The notes under the pieces were generated by a model. It had not been told where the DNA came from and did no database searches. It worked only from the letters and a program-made list of their open reading frames with translations. Of a DNA stretch of 23,345 nt, positions 14,814-23,145 are shown piece after piece (position 1 is the stretch's first letter; the number at the start of each line of letters is the position of its first letter). The stretch comes from Bdellovibrio sp. CG10_big_fil_rev_8_21_14_0_10_47_8 (GTDB taxonomy: Bacteria > Bdellovibrionota > Bdellovibrionia > Bdellovibrionales > Bdellovibrionaceae), in assembly GCA_002773975.1 (NCBI GenBank), contig PEZR01000104.1, positions 3,723 to 27,067 on the forward strand, given 5' to 3'. Position numbers and translations under genes: made by a program.

Positions 14814-16163
14814 CTAATCAACGACGACTTTCTTCAAAGGCTTCAACGCAGCCAAAAACATCACTCCCGCAGACACTGCAAGGACCGTGAGCATATAGAA
14901 GAAATTTTCTGTTCCAAGCTTTTCGTAATATCCACCGATATAACCCGCCAAAGAGTTCCCCAGGAAGCTGGCAAAAAACCATACCCCCATCAACATCGAA
15001 ACCATTCGGGCCGGAGCCAGCTTAGTCACCAGAGACAAGCCAATTGGCGACAAGTACAGTTCACCGAGGGTGAACATAAAGATCATACCAATCAACCAGA
15101 TCACATTGGATTTTTCGCCAGGGCCCACCACTTTGGCATTGATGACCATCAATACGAAAGCCATCGCTGCCAAAAAACAACCAAGGGCCATTTTGCCAAC
15201 AGAGCTTGGCTCAGAGCCACGTCGACTTTGCCAACCCCAAAATAGATCCATCACCGGAGCCATCAAGAAAATGATGAATGGGTTGAAGGATTGAAACCAA
15301 GTCGATGGCATTTCAAAACCCAAAATATTCCAATCGGTGTACTCATCCGCCCATAGCTGAAGAGTATTGCCCTGCTGCTCGTAAACACCCCAAAAAAGAA
15401 CCGTCAGTGTACAGATGAAAATCAGAGCCACAATCCGAGTTTTGTCTTCTTTGCTTAAAGTTCCACCCGTCTCAACATTTCTTTGAATCGGTTGGATCTT
15501 GGCCTCCGCCGGTAAATGCTTACGTCCAAAATGATAGACCAAAAGGCCGATCAACATTCCTACACCGGCTGCGCCGAAACCATAATGCCAACCCATTTTC
15601 TGTCCCAAAGTTCCGCAAACCAAAGGAGAGAAGAAAGCTCCCAAATTGATCCCCATATAAAAAATGGTGAAGGCGCGATCTCGTCGATGATCCCCCACAG
15701 CGTAGAGACCTCCGACCTGCGTGGAAATATTGGGTTTGAAAAAGCCATTTCCAAAGATCAAAAACAACAAGGCTGGAAAAAAGAGACTTTCGATGGCCAT
15801 CAAAAAGTGCCCGATCGACATCAAGATGCCACCGATATAAACCGACTTTCGTTGGCCGATCATTCGATCGGCAATAATGCCTCCAAAAAATGGCGTGAAG
15901 TAAACTAAACCAGTGTAAAAACCATAAATTTGCGAAGACAACGCCTGATTGGACAGGGGGCCGGAGACGGCCTCGAGCCCCGCACGGATCACCGAGAAAC
16001 CAAAAACCTCTTTGCCCTTTTCCACCTCTTGAAACAGGTACTGCGTCATATACAAAATGAGAAGAGCTCTCATTCCGTAGTAAGAGAATCGCTCCCACAT
16101 TTCTGTGAAAAACAAGACAAATAAGCCCTTTGGATGCCCTAAGATTTCTTGATTTTTTTCCAT
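14814..16163 (-). CDS. POT/PTR family proton-dependent oligopeptide transporter
   Basis: A 449-residue inner-membrane major-facilitator protein that imports di- and tripeptides with protons. The family signature ExxERFxYYG occurs at about residues 21-31 (EMWERFSYYGMRALL). The second signature is FYMGINLGAFFSPLVCG (about 130-146). About a dozen hydrophobic segments follow the usual POT layout with a cytoplasmic break near the middle (about 200-235, charged). The ATG at 16163 gives MEKNQEILGHPKGLF, a normal POT start; a GTG at 16181 would add six residues. Neither has a convincing Shine-Dalgarno. Next to pepA and in a likely predatory organism, uptake of peptides from digested prey is a reasonable inference. 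Substrate specificity is not visible. Confidence 0.93.
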   Translation of the reverse strand: MEKNQEILGHPKGLFVLFFTEMWERFSYYGMRALLILYMTQYLFQEVEKGKEVFGFSVIRAGLEAVSGPLSNQALSSQIYGFYTGLVYFTPFFGGIIADRMIGQRKSVYIGGILMSIGHFLMAIESLFFPALLFLIFGNGFFKPNISTQVGGLYAVGDHRRDRAFTIFYMGINLGAFFSPLVCGTLGQKMGWHYGFGAAGVGMLIGLLVYHFGRKHLPAEAKIQPIQRNVETGGTLSKEDKTRIVALIFICTLTVLFWGVYEQQGNTLQLWADEYTDWNILGFEMPSTWFQSFNPFIIFLMAPVMDLFWGWQSRRGSEPSSVGKMALGCFLAAMAFVLMVINAKVVGPGEKSNVIWLIGMIFMFTLGELYLSPIGLSLVTKLAPARMVSMLMGVWFFASFLGNSLAGYIGGYYEKLGTENFFYMLTVLAVSAGVMFLAALKPLKKVVVD

Positions 16164-16347
16164 AAGTTGGCAGTGATACACTAAGTCTATTGCATTTCAA
16201 CAAAGAAAATCGGGGACATTCCGTCCCGGAGCAATGAGACGAATTTTCCGTCCGCTCGGGCTTTCTGGTATTTTTCCTCATATTTCTTAGGACCTATGTT
16301 AGCTTCTGGTGGTTTTCTATGCACTCACTTACCCAAGGACCTCCTAT

Positions 16348-17862
16348 ATGAACGCAGCTTCTCGCATTTTTCTCTTCGTCAGTTTGGTGTCGGTCTCAGT
16401 TCATGGCCAACTTCCAACCGCCTCGCATCGACTAGAACGCTTTTTTGACTCCTTTGATCGGGACCCAGCAAGAACCATGGATCTGCTGCCGCCAAAGTAC
16501 GACTCTCATGGCCGCCTTCTCAAAGGCTCATCCCAGTTTTCTCCTGACGAAACAGCCGACCGATCTTATGTCCTCATCAAAGAACAAGTACGGCAAGACC
16601 ACTTTTCTGGCAGAAAAATTCTGGCGGAGATCAATCCATCCAACGACTATCTCTCTTTTTTGGAAAAATCGAAGCTCGATTCAATCGATCAATTGGCCGT
16701 GGCCAGTCTCGACTCCGGCAGTTCCGAAAATATTCCGTGGTCAGGTGAATATTGGGCAACTTATCGCGGGGGTGTCGCCGCTCGTTATGCCGCCGCGGAT
16801 TTTCCTGAATCGGGTTCTTGGAAAGACTATGAAAAGTTCTTTCAAGACATCACTCGAACGGACTATTTGGATCCTCAAATTATTCCTGACCTCTCGCCTG
16901 CCGAAAAATATGATCTTCTGATCGGGGACAAAAACATGGGTCTGACCAACTGGTCCATCCAAACTTCAAAGTTTTCAGTTGATGGAAAAGGTGAGATCGA
17001 AACCTGGTTTGGTCTTTGTCATGGATGGGCTCCTGCGGCCTTTATGATGGCCCGACCCGAACACGCCATTGAAGTGCCTTCTGCCGATGGTGTTGCCATT
17101 AAGTTCTATCCAGATGACATCAAAGCTCTCTCCTCTTTGTTATGGGCGAATTCTCGTTTCAAGAATCACTTTGTTGGAGGTCGATGTTCAGAAAAAAATC
17201 CGACTAAAGATCCTCAGGGTCGAATTCTTCGAGGTGAGTGCTGGGACGTCAATCCGGCAACATTTCATTTGATTGTCCTCAATCACCTTGGGGTGGATAG
17301 AAAAAGTTTGGTGATGGATGCCAATTTTGATTACGAAGTTTGGAACCAACCCCTAGTAAAGTATCAAGTCCACTATTTTAATCCACAGGACCGAAAAGCC
17401 ACAGATTCCATCGTTGCAGCTAAAATTCCATTGCAAAATTTCTCTGCGGATAAGTTTGGAAAGTACCGATCTTCCCAAGCTAAATTCGTTGTTGGTGTCA
17501 TAATGGACCTAACGTACACCGTGGAAAAGCGGGCTTCGCATACAGAGGTAAACTCCCCAAGTGATGATTTTCAAAGAACGGTTCAATATATTTATGATCT
17601 AGAAATCGACAACAGTGGAAAAATTATCGGTGGTGAGTGGTACCAAAACGCGCATCCTGATTTTTTATGGGCGCCCGCCGATGGAGCTGTTGCACAGATC
17701 CCCAGCGAAACATTGATTTCTACCGAATGGGACGGAAATGGACCTGTCCCCGAAGACCTTCGCCAACTGGGATTGAGAACTGCAAAAAAGGGTTTTTTAG
17801 TGAACAAAATTCTGCAGGGCCTAAATAAAAAGGCCTCGTCGACACCACTAAAAGTTAACTAA
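16348..17862 (+). CDS. Secreted transglutaminase-elicitor family protein
   Basis: A 504-residue exported protein. An N-terminal Sec signal peptide (MNAASRIFLFVSLVSVSVHG, cleavage near residue 20) is followed by a domain resembling the GP42/transglutaminase-elicitor family known from Phytophthora and found in Vibrio and other bacteria. The key motif is WFGLCHGWAPAA with the presumed nucleophile Cys224 and adjacent His225, then FHLIVLNHLGV and VMDANFDYEVWNQP, where further catalytic His and Asp could lie. GEYWATYRGGVAARYAA (about 133-149) is another conserved block. Such enzymes crosslink glutamine to lysine side chains. The ATG at 16348 has AAGGA upstream; an earlier in-frame start would destroy the signal peptide. 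Its 3' end overlaps the convergent gene by 15 bp. Prey or envelope modification is an inferred role. Confidence 0.82.
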   Translation: MNAASRIFLFVSLVSVSVHGQLPTASHRLERFFDSFDRDPARTMDLLPPKYDSHGRLLKGSSQFSPDETADRSYVLIKEQVRQDHFSGRKILAEINPSNDYLSFLEKSKLDSIDQLAVASLDSGSSENIPWSGEYWATYRGGVAARYAAADFPESGSWKDYEKFFQDITRTDYLDPQIIPDLSPAEKYDLLIGDKNMGLTNWSIQTSKFSVDGKGEIETWFGLCHGWAPAAFMMARPEHAIEVPSADGVAIKFYPDDIKALSSLLWANSRFKNHFVGGRCSEKNPTKDPQGRILRGECWDVNPATFHLIVLNHLGVDRKSLVMDANFDYEVWNQPLVKYQVHYFNPQDRKATDSIVAAKIPLQNFSADKFGKYRSSQAKFVVGVIMDLTYTVEKRASHTEVNSPSDDFQRTVQYIYDLEIDNSGKIIGGEWYQNAHPDFLWAPADGAVAQIPSETLISTEWDGNGPVPEDLRQLGLRTAKKGFLVNKILQGLNKKASSTPLKVN

Positions 17863-18507
17863 GAAGGGTTTCCCTACGAGTTCTTTGAGGTCCTGAGCTT
17901 GCACAATCACATCTGCCACCTTGCCAGAAGGGTCGGTTAAGCGAACTGATTTCAACTGCCACAGGGTTGGCCATTGATCAGAGACATTGGAAAATTTTAA
18001 TTTTGCAGGATGACCTTCACGGTAGTCAAATTCACCATCAGCCACGGGCTCTCCAAGAATGCGCGAAACCGGAATCCAAACTGCTGCGATCCGATTGATA
18101 TCAGAAGAGATCTCACAGGCTCCTTCGACTTCCATGGAGGGATGCTCACCCGCGACGGCAACGCCTTCGCCTTCGAAGGACAATACAATTTGAGAGTACG
18201 TTTGGCAGGCGAATTCTTTCTGCCCCGATGAACCTCGAATCACAAAGTGACCCAACTCAACTCCAACATCATTTTTTTCGCGCACAACTCGCGCGCCCTC
18301 TAACAATCTCTGTTTTGTGGCAAAGTCCAAAGCCGATCCGCCCAGACTTGAGAAATCATAGACTTTTTTAATCGACGCCGGATCACGACTGGCGCGTGGT
18401 GTGGGAACCGTGCTTATTTCCATTGGAAATTCGCTCGAGGAAAAACTGATGAACAGTCCAAAACCAAAAAATAGAAAGAGACCACAAAGGCCGAGGAAAT
18501 GTTTCAT
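17848..18507 (-). CDS. Membrane-anchored or secreted hypothetical protein
   Basis: A 219-residue protein with a hydrophobic N-terminus (residues 4-23, LCGLFLFFGFGLFIS) lacking a clear cleavage site, so it is probably a signal anchor facing the periplasm. The rest is soluble, with Cys residues in FACQTYSQIVL and EGACEISSD that may pair, and an ordered C-terminus (WQLKSVRLTDPSGKVADVIV). No family is recognised. The ATG at 18507 has AAGGAG. It lies 97 bp downstream of gshA on the same strand and may end the operon. Its stop overlaps the transglutaminase gene coming from the other side (17848-17862). Confidence 0.75.
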   Translation of the reverse strand: MKHFLGLCGLFLFFGFGLFISFSSSEFPMEISTVPTPRASRDPASIKKVYDFSSLGGSALDFATKQRLLEGARVVREKNDVGVELGHFVIRGSSGQKEFACQTYSQIVLSFEGEGVAVAGEHPSMEVEGACEISSDINRIAAVWIPVSRILGEPVADGEFDYREGHPAKLKFSNVSDQWPTLWQLKSVRLTDPSGKVADVIVQAQDLKELVGKPFLVNF

Positions 18508-18604
18508 TTCAAGTTCTCCTTCCCCCTGCTCTTATCTTAGCGGAAGTCCCGATCCCGCGGCGAGAAAAGTCTTCGAACCCGATAAAGGTCGCGTTGAAAC
18601 GAGA

Positions 18605-19855
18605 TCAAGAGCCGGTTTGAGAGGCCTTCTGATAGCCAGCAAATTGAATCTTCATTTGCTCAGCCTCCATGCCAATGGCCAAAAGTCCTAGCCGAGCGGA
18701 CCATCCATAAACATTTTCGAGCGGAGATCCTTGCAAGCTAACATTCAGATCGGAAACACAGAGTTTCTTGTAAACTGCACCGGGACTGTTGAGACTGTCA
18801 GTATTGCTCTTTTCCGCATGAGTTCTCAGAAATCCACCAGCCAATTCGCTGCCGATCATATAAATAACCGGCTCTGCAGACGCCCCGTCGGACTGAACCC
18901 GAGAGGGTATTCCCTCTTGAACAATGATCTCCTCAACATCACGGCCGCCTTTGGCTGCCTTCATTTTTTTTCGTGATTTGTAGTTCCAATCTCGGACCTC
19001 GGCCCCACTTCCGACTCGAACAACGGCAAGCCCATAAGTTCCGGAATTATTTTTAACAAAAACAAAGGGCTCCTGCTGAATGCCCCGTTGAAGATAGTCC
19101 TCTTTCAGTTCTGCCAAAACCCGATCCACCCGAGATGCCAACTCGACTCGAGAAGCCTCTTCGTTGATGTCGAAATTTTCATAAACTTCTGTTTTTACAT
19201 TCATCAAAAAAGGATCAAATCCAACAATTTTTGCGAACTCTCCGACCAGTTGATTATAATTCTCAAAGTAGCGAGACTTTTTTCTCTGGTACCATCCGAG
19301 TTCTCTCGGTGGATTCATCGGCAAGGTCAAATAAGAGGCCCAATCCTCGTTGGATTCGGAAAAGTCATTGTTCGAAATCACCAGGTCGGGTTTAAACTCT
19401 TGGACCTCCGGAGAATCTTCGAAAGCCGAAATGACTTTAATTTCCTGTCCGGAGGAGCTTTTAACAACCAAAGGTTCCGAGAGCCGCTTGGGAATTCCGA
19501 TCAGGACCTGCTTTCCGGCTCCAACCAAAGTTTGCTGAAGAGTGCTCACATTTTCCCAATAAAATGGGTTTTGCGTATGCTCTTCAGTCACCAGAAGAAT
19601 TTTTTCCACTCGGCTTCCATAATGCTTGGTCAGATACTGATCCATAATGCCAACGGCCGCGTCTTTGTCCGTAGGGCAGATATTATTGAATCCGGCGGGG
19701 AAAATATTGGCATCCACATTCGAAATTTTAAATCCAGCATCACGAATATCGTAACTTGAATAAATCGGGTAGCTAAGCTGCTTTGCCTTTTCACAAAACC
19801 AAGTCGATGTTTGACTGGCCTGACCACAGATATTCTGGTGAAGATTCGTTTTCAT
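18605..19855 (-). CDS. gshA: Glutamate-cysteine ligase, proteobacterial GshA type (Acidithiobacillus-like)
   Basis: A 416-residue enzyme matching the GshA family first described in Acidithiobacillus ferrooxidans, distinct from the E. coli and plant types. It joins glutamate and cysteine with ATP, the first step of glutathione synthesis. Recognisable blocks are SYDIRDAGFKISNVDANIFPAGFNN split over about residues 33-57, FVFVKNNSGTYGLAVVRV (ATP-binding region, middle), and EPVIYMIGSELAGGFLRTH with NLNSPGA-like LNSPGAVYKKLC. An in-frame TTG lies 24 bases earlier; the ATG at 19855 has AAAGG about 11 bases before it and is preferred. It lies 43 bp downstream of the TPR lipoprotein gene in the ArsA operon. 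No gshB is seen in the window. Confidence 0.87.
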   Translation of the reverse strand: MKTNLHQNICGQASQTSTWFCEKAKQLSYPIYSSYDIRDAGFKISNVDANIFPAGFNNICPTDKDAAVGIMDQYLTKHYGSRVEKILLVTEEHTQNPFYWENVSTLQQTLVGAGKQVLIGIPKRLSEPLVVKSSSGQEIKVISAFEDSPEVQEFKPDLVISNNDFSESNEDWASYLTLPMNPPRELGWYQRKKSRYFENYNQLVGEFAKIVGFDPFLMNVKTEVYENFDINEEASRVELASRVDRVLAELKEDYLQRGIQQEPFVFVKNNSGTYGLAVVRVGSGAEVRDWNYKSRKKMKAAKGGRDVEEIIVQEGIPSRVQSDGASAEPVIYMIGSELAGGFLRTHAEKSNTDSLNSPGAVYKKLCVSDLNVSLQGSPLENVYGWSARLGLLAIGMEAEQMKIQFAGYQKASQTGS

Positions 19856-19898
19856 TGTGGTTGCCTTTCTAAAATACAATTACTGCCGCAAGAGCTCG

Positions 19899-21044
19899 TT
19901 AAAGATTCGGATCTGATTTTTCCTGGGTGGGCTCTGTGGGTTTGGGATCCTCCGGTTTTACCAGGGAAGCTCGTTCTTTTTTTAGAGCCTGTCTTTTTTT
20001 CTCTTCCATGGTCAACGGCGTCCTTTCCGGCTGGCGGTATAAAAAGGACTCGGCCTTTTTTTCCATAGAACCAAGATATTGAAACAAGGGTCCGGTCAAA
20101 GCTTCGGACTGTGGAGATCGATGGAGTCGCAGGTCATTGATCATAGTTAACATCTGTCCAATAAGATCCGTTTTACGTTCAATCAGTTCTCGCAATGCAG
20201 CTCCTGTGTCCATCGCTCTATTCATCGGAATTCCTTGAATAGCAGCCCACACATCCCGATAGTTTTCAGTCAAACCCTTGTCGGCCATATCTGACCAGGG
20301 CTGACCACCACCTTCGATGGCTCGAAGGCTGAAGATCTGTACCATTTTTAGAGTGTCAAGATAGGCCTGAATATTTTCTGAGGAAATCTGGTGGGTCGAG
20401 AACCGACCCATTTTATAGTAAACCTGAGAGATCCAGTGGGTGTCCGCGGGATTTCCTAGGGCATTTTTCTTCTCCAGCTGTTGAATACGAACGCTTTGAA
20501 CGCCGTCCTCTGCCAATGCCATGTATTTCCGCGCCTCATCACTGCGGCCTGTGCGATTATAAGCTGCAGCCAGTCGAGCGGGAATTTCTGCCAAAGCTTG
20601 CTCTGGTTTCAAATATTTTTTAAATGCCTCCAGGTCCATCAAAGCGGCAAAAAGACGGCTGTCATCACCTAGACTTTCATAACAACTGGAAAGCTCATAC
20701 AGCGCATGCGCAGCGATCTCAGGTTGAGAGTCATGATTGATTTCAACAATGTTGCGAAACTTTTCTGCAGCCTCTGACCACCGCTCTTGTCTCTCGAGAG
20801 CTTGTCCTAAACCCAATTCAGATTTCTGAAAAAAAACTGAGTTTGGAAAATTCATCTGAAACTCAAGAAAAAGTCTCTCGGCCTCGACCGGGAGATTCTG
20901 CTCAAGAGCCTCTTCCGCTTTGGACAATTGTTGTTCTTGCTCAACCCGAACACGAGGATCCACGGAGGCCATAGAATCATCCCTTTGAAAGAGAGCACAG
21001 CCTTGCAAAATGACAAATAGACCAACTACTAACCATCGATTCAT
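19899..21044 (-). CDS. TPR-containing lipoprotein
   Basis: A 381-residue protein with a lipoprotein signal peptide (MNRWLVVGLFVILQGC, lipobox LQGC, lipidated Cys16). The residue after the Cys is Ala, not Asp, which favours the outer membrane. Residues about 38-190 hold TPR-like helical pairs (AEEALEQNLPVEAERLFLEF, WSEAAEKFRNIVEIN, ALYELSSCYESLGD), broadly like BamD/YfiO-type scaffolds. The C-terminus is a charged Lys/Glu/Pro tail. Its ATG follows the TAA of the ArsA-like gene with no gap, and the ribosome site AGAGG lies inside that gene, so translation is coupled. A scaffold role linked to the neighbouring ATPases is inferred. It has no recognised specific family. Confidence 0.85.
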   Translation of the reverse strand: MNRWLVVGLFVILQGCALFQRDDSMASVDPRVRVEQEQQLSKAEEALEQNLPVEAERLFLEFQMNFPNSVFFQKSELGLGQALERQERWSEAAEKFRNIVEINHDSQPEIAAHALYELSSCYESLGDDSRLFAALMDLEAFKKYLKPEQALAEIPARLAAAYNRTGRSDEARKYMALAEDGVQSVRIQQLEKKNALGNPADTHWISQVYYKMGRFSTHQISSENIQAYLDTLKMVQIFSLRAIEGGGQPWSDMADKGLTENYRDVWAAIQGIPMNRAMDTGAALRELIERKTDLIGQMLTMINDLRLHRSPQSEALTGPLFQYLGSMEKKAESFLYRQPERTPLTMEEKKRQALKKERASLVKPEDPKPTEPTQEKSDPNL

Positions 21045-22154
21045 TTAAACCTCTGCTATATTTTTGGCTATTTCGACGATACCTTCAAGATCAGAAATAT
21101 CATGACTCATTTCAGGAAGATTCACCACCTCTCCTTTGTCCCCTACCTGATCTTTTTGCTTTTCGCTCGACTCATTTAGCTCCCGCGCTCCAGACATTCG
21201 AATAGAAAACTTTCTATACAGCTCTCGGCGTTGAATATAAAAATCTTGGTACTCTAGATAGGTTTTCTCCAGAGGTGTTTGTCCCTGGACTTTTTGATCC
21301 AAATCCAAACCTTGAGGATAGGACCGATTAATAATGACCACGGACAAATGATAGCCACCCTTTTGAATTTCCTGTGAAAAGTACTCGGCCTCCTTGAGTT
21401 TCGCAGAGTCAAAGCTTGTGACCAATAGAAAATGGGTCTGTGGGTCGGCCATCAATCGACCAACCTGCTGAATTCTGTCTTGCAGTTTTGACTGCCACCC
21501 CTGAATACTTTGAAAAAAATCAGCTAGCTCTCGAATAAATTCAGAACCCGTCAGAATTTCCAGTGCCCTGAAGACCTGTCGAGTTCCAGATCGTATGAGG
21601 TTGGAAAAAAAGCCCATCTTTTCACCGCCGGGATCGCGAAACCAACGTGCCATCTTTTCATTAAAAAGTGCGGACAGCTTTTGTGGAGATTGAAGAAAAT
21701 CAATGGCATGCTTTGTCGGCGGAGTATCCAATACAATCAAGTCATAAAGACCTGATTCGTAAGACGAATACAGTTTTTCCAAAGCCGTGAATTCTTGGGA
21801 GCCACTGAGGGTGGTGCTGAGCTGGATATAGAGTTTATTTTTGAAGATTTTCTTAACGGCCTCAGACCGATCCGCAGCCCGAGATACGAATTGGTCGAAG
21901 GTTTTCTGATTGTTAATCACTGCCGCTGTCAAAGTCCCCGGGGATTGAATGCTCGGATGTGAAACGGCAGCTTCATCAGCCTCTTGAAGACCCATGGTGG
22001 ACTTCAAACGTCTCGAAGGATCAATGGTGAGAACCAAAACTCGACGCCCCATCTGAGCACCGCGAAGAGCAATCGCCGAAGCCACGGTTGTTTTTCCAAC
22101 TCCACCACTGCCAACACAGATGAGAATGCGTGCATTTTTGATCAGCTCATTCAT
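21045..22154 (-). CDS. ArsA/Get3-like ATPase, subunit lacking the signature lysine
   Basis: A 369-residue P-loop ATPase of the ArsA/Get3/MinD class. The P-loop is GSGGVGKTT (15-23): Ser16 replaces the signature lysine normally found in this deviant Walker A, while the catalytic-phosphate Lys21 is kept. Switch regions are DPSRRLKSTMGL (45-56) and LIVLDTPPTKHAIDFL (139-154). Family members drive tail-anchored protein insertion (Get3) or arsenite export (ArsA). There is no arsB, arsR or other ars gene here, so arsenic is unlikely. The start overlaps the upstream paralogue stop as ATGA (22151-22154). A similar ArsA-like pair is known in Mycobacterium tuberculosis (Rv3679/Rv3680). The client is unknown. 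Confidence 0.88.
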   Translation of the reverse strand: MNELIKNARILICVGSGGVGKTTVASAIALRGAQMGRRVLVLTIDPSRRLKSTMGLQEADEAAVSHPSIQSPGTLTAAVINNQKTFDQFVSRAADRSEAVKKIFKNKLYIQLSTTLSGSQEFTALEKLYSSYESGLYDLIVLDTPPTKHAIDFLQSPQKLSALFNEKMARWFRDPGGEKMGFFSNLIRSGTRQVFRALEILTGSEFIRELADFFQSIQGWQSKLQDRIQQVGRLMADPQTHFLLVTSFDSAKLKEAEYFSQEIQKGGYHLSVVIINRSYPQGLDLDQKVQGQTPLEKTYLEYQDFYIQRRELYRKFSIRMSGARELNESSEKQKDQVGDKGEVVNLPEMSHDISDLEGIVEIAKNIAEV

Positions 22155-23035
22155 GTCTCGACCTCGGGCAAATCCTTGATCAGCTCATCAACGATCTTCG
22201 TTGCGTCCGCCGAAAGAACCAGGGGTAAAACACACAAAGGAGACTGGGCTTCGAGCTCAACCCGTAAATCTGTTTGTCGACGTTCATGGTCCCGAAGATA
22301 GTTTTGAAAATTGATCAGAAAGGGGCGGTCTGTTTTTTCAGTCAATACTTCCGATGGAACTTTTTGGTATCGGTTCAAAATCTGATGAGGACGGAATCCA
22401 ACAAGCTGCTCGATCCCATCCGATAGCTCGCGAGCTTCCTGGACTGGAAGCTCCTCGGGCAAAGAAACCACATAGTACTGACATATTTTTGGGTTGCTTA
22501 AGGTGTTGCCGATACTTCGGGATTGTTCACCCATCGGACCAAAACGAACAGCCTGAGCCATTCCCCGAGGCGCCCTCAGAAGCGCCAAAAAATGACCTGT
22601 GGCAAAACTATCCACCACTACACTGTCATACATCAAAGGAGGCCCCACTTTACGAGGTTGGCTTGTCGCTTTTCCCATGACGGAAAGTTCCGAGAGCCCC
22701 GGCGCAATTTCAATCAATGAACTGGTGATCGAATTTTCAAAAAAAAGACGATACAGGCTTTCAATTTTTAATAAATACCGTGCGTATTCATGAAGACACT
22801 CAGGTCCCGACCACAACGCAACATCCAAAAGAGGCATCAAAGTCCTTGGCTGATAACCGACCTCTGCGAGGTTGAAATAATCCTTAAAAAAACTCTGTTG
22901 GCCCAGTTCCACCAAAAGGGTTCTACGGCCTGCCAAGGCTCTTTTTTTCGCCAAAGCAGCAGCTACCGTGGACTTTCCAACTCCACCCTTGCCCGTCACG
23001 AACAGAATTTCTTGCTGACGTTTCATCTCATTCAC
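22151..23035 (-). CDS. ArsA/Get3-like ATPase, subunit with the signature lysine
   Basis: A 294-residue P-loop ATPase. The deviant Walker A is GKGGVGKST (15-23) with signature Lys16 and Lys21. The switch II-like motif is VVVDSFATGHFLALL (140-154). It is the first gene of the operon and overlaps the second paralogue by 4 bp, which suggests equal synthesis and a heterodimer. Two starts are possible: GTG at 23035 (MNEMKRQQEILFVTG) and ATG at 23026. Neither has a strong ribosome site. GTG is given because it aligns the N-terminus with the paralogue (MNELIKNARILICVG) and places both P-loops at the same residues. Function beyond ATP-driven client handling is inferred. Confidence 0.88.
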   Translation of the reverse strand: MNEMKRQQEILFVTGKGGVGKSTVAAALAKKRALAGRRTLLVELGQQSFFKDYFNLAEVGYQPRTLMPLLDVALWSGPECLHEYARYLLKIESLYRLFFENSITSSLIEIAPGLSELSVMGKATSQPRKVGPPLMYDSVVVDSFATGHFLALLRAPRGMAQAVRFGPMGEQSRSIGNTLSNPKICQYYVVSLPEELPVQEARELSDGIEQLVGFRPHQILNRYQKVPSEVLTEKTDRPFLINFQNYLRDHERRQTDLRVELEAQSPLCVLPLVLSADATKIVDELIKDLPEVET

Positions 23036-23089
23036 ATCTCGAGTCTCTCAGGCCCCATTTTTAGAGGCATTTCGCCGCGCATTATTACC

Positions 23090-23118
23090 TTGCCATGAGA
23101 CCCGTCTTCTCCTAGTAT
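23090..23118 (+). promoter_or_regulatory. Sigma-70-like promoter of tig
   Basis: TTGCCA (-35, 23090-23095, five of six consensus bases), an exact 17-bp spacer, and TAGTAT (-10, 23113-23118, four of six). It lies 27 bp before the tig ATG, so the transcript leader would be about 20 nt including the AAGGAG site at 23136-23141. Confidence 0.6.
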
Positions 23119-23145
23119 CCGACGCTTTTAAAGCTAAGGAGCGTT

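Noticed and set aside
16213..16227. GGGAC/GTCCC hairpin between the transporter and transglutaminase genes
   Set aside because: The stem is only 5 bp with no T tract, and it lies in a divergent promoter region where a terminator is not expected.
15520..16281. A 253-codon minus-strand frame overlapping the POT transporter
   Set aside because: It is an alternative frame of the transporter gene; the transporter has the ExxERF signature and normal membrane topology.
19088..19759. A 223-codon plus-strand frame opposite gshA
   Set aside because: Antisense shadow of a well-conserved enzyme with no start signal.
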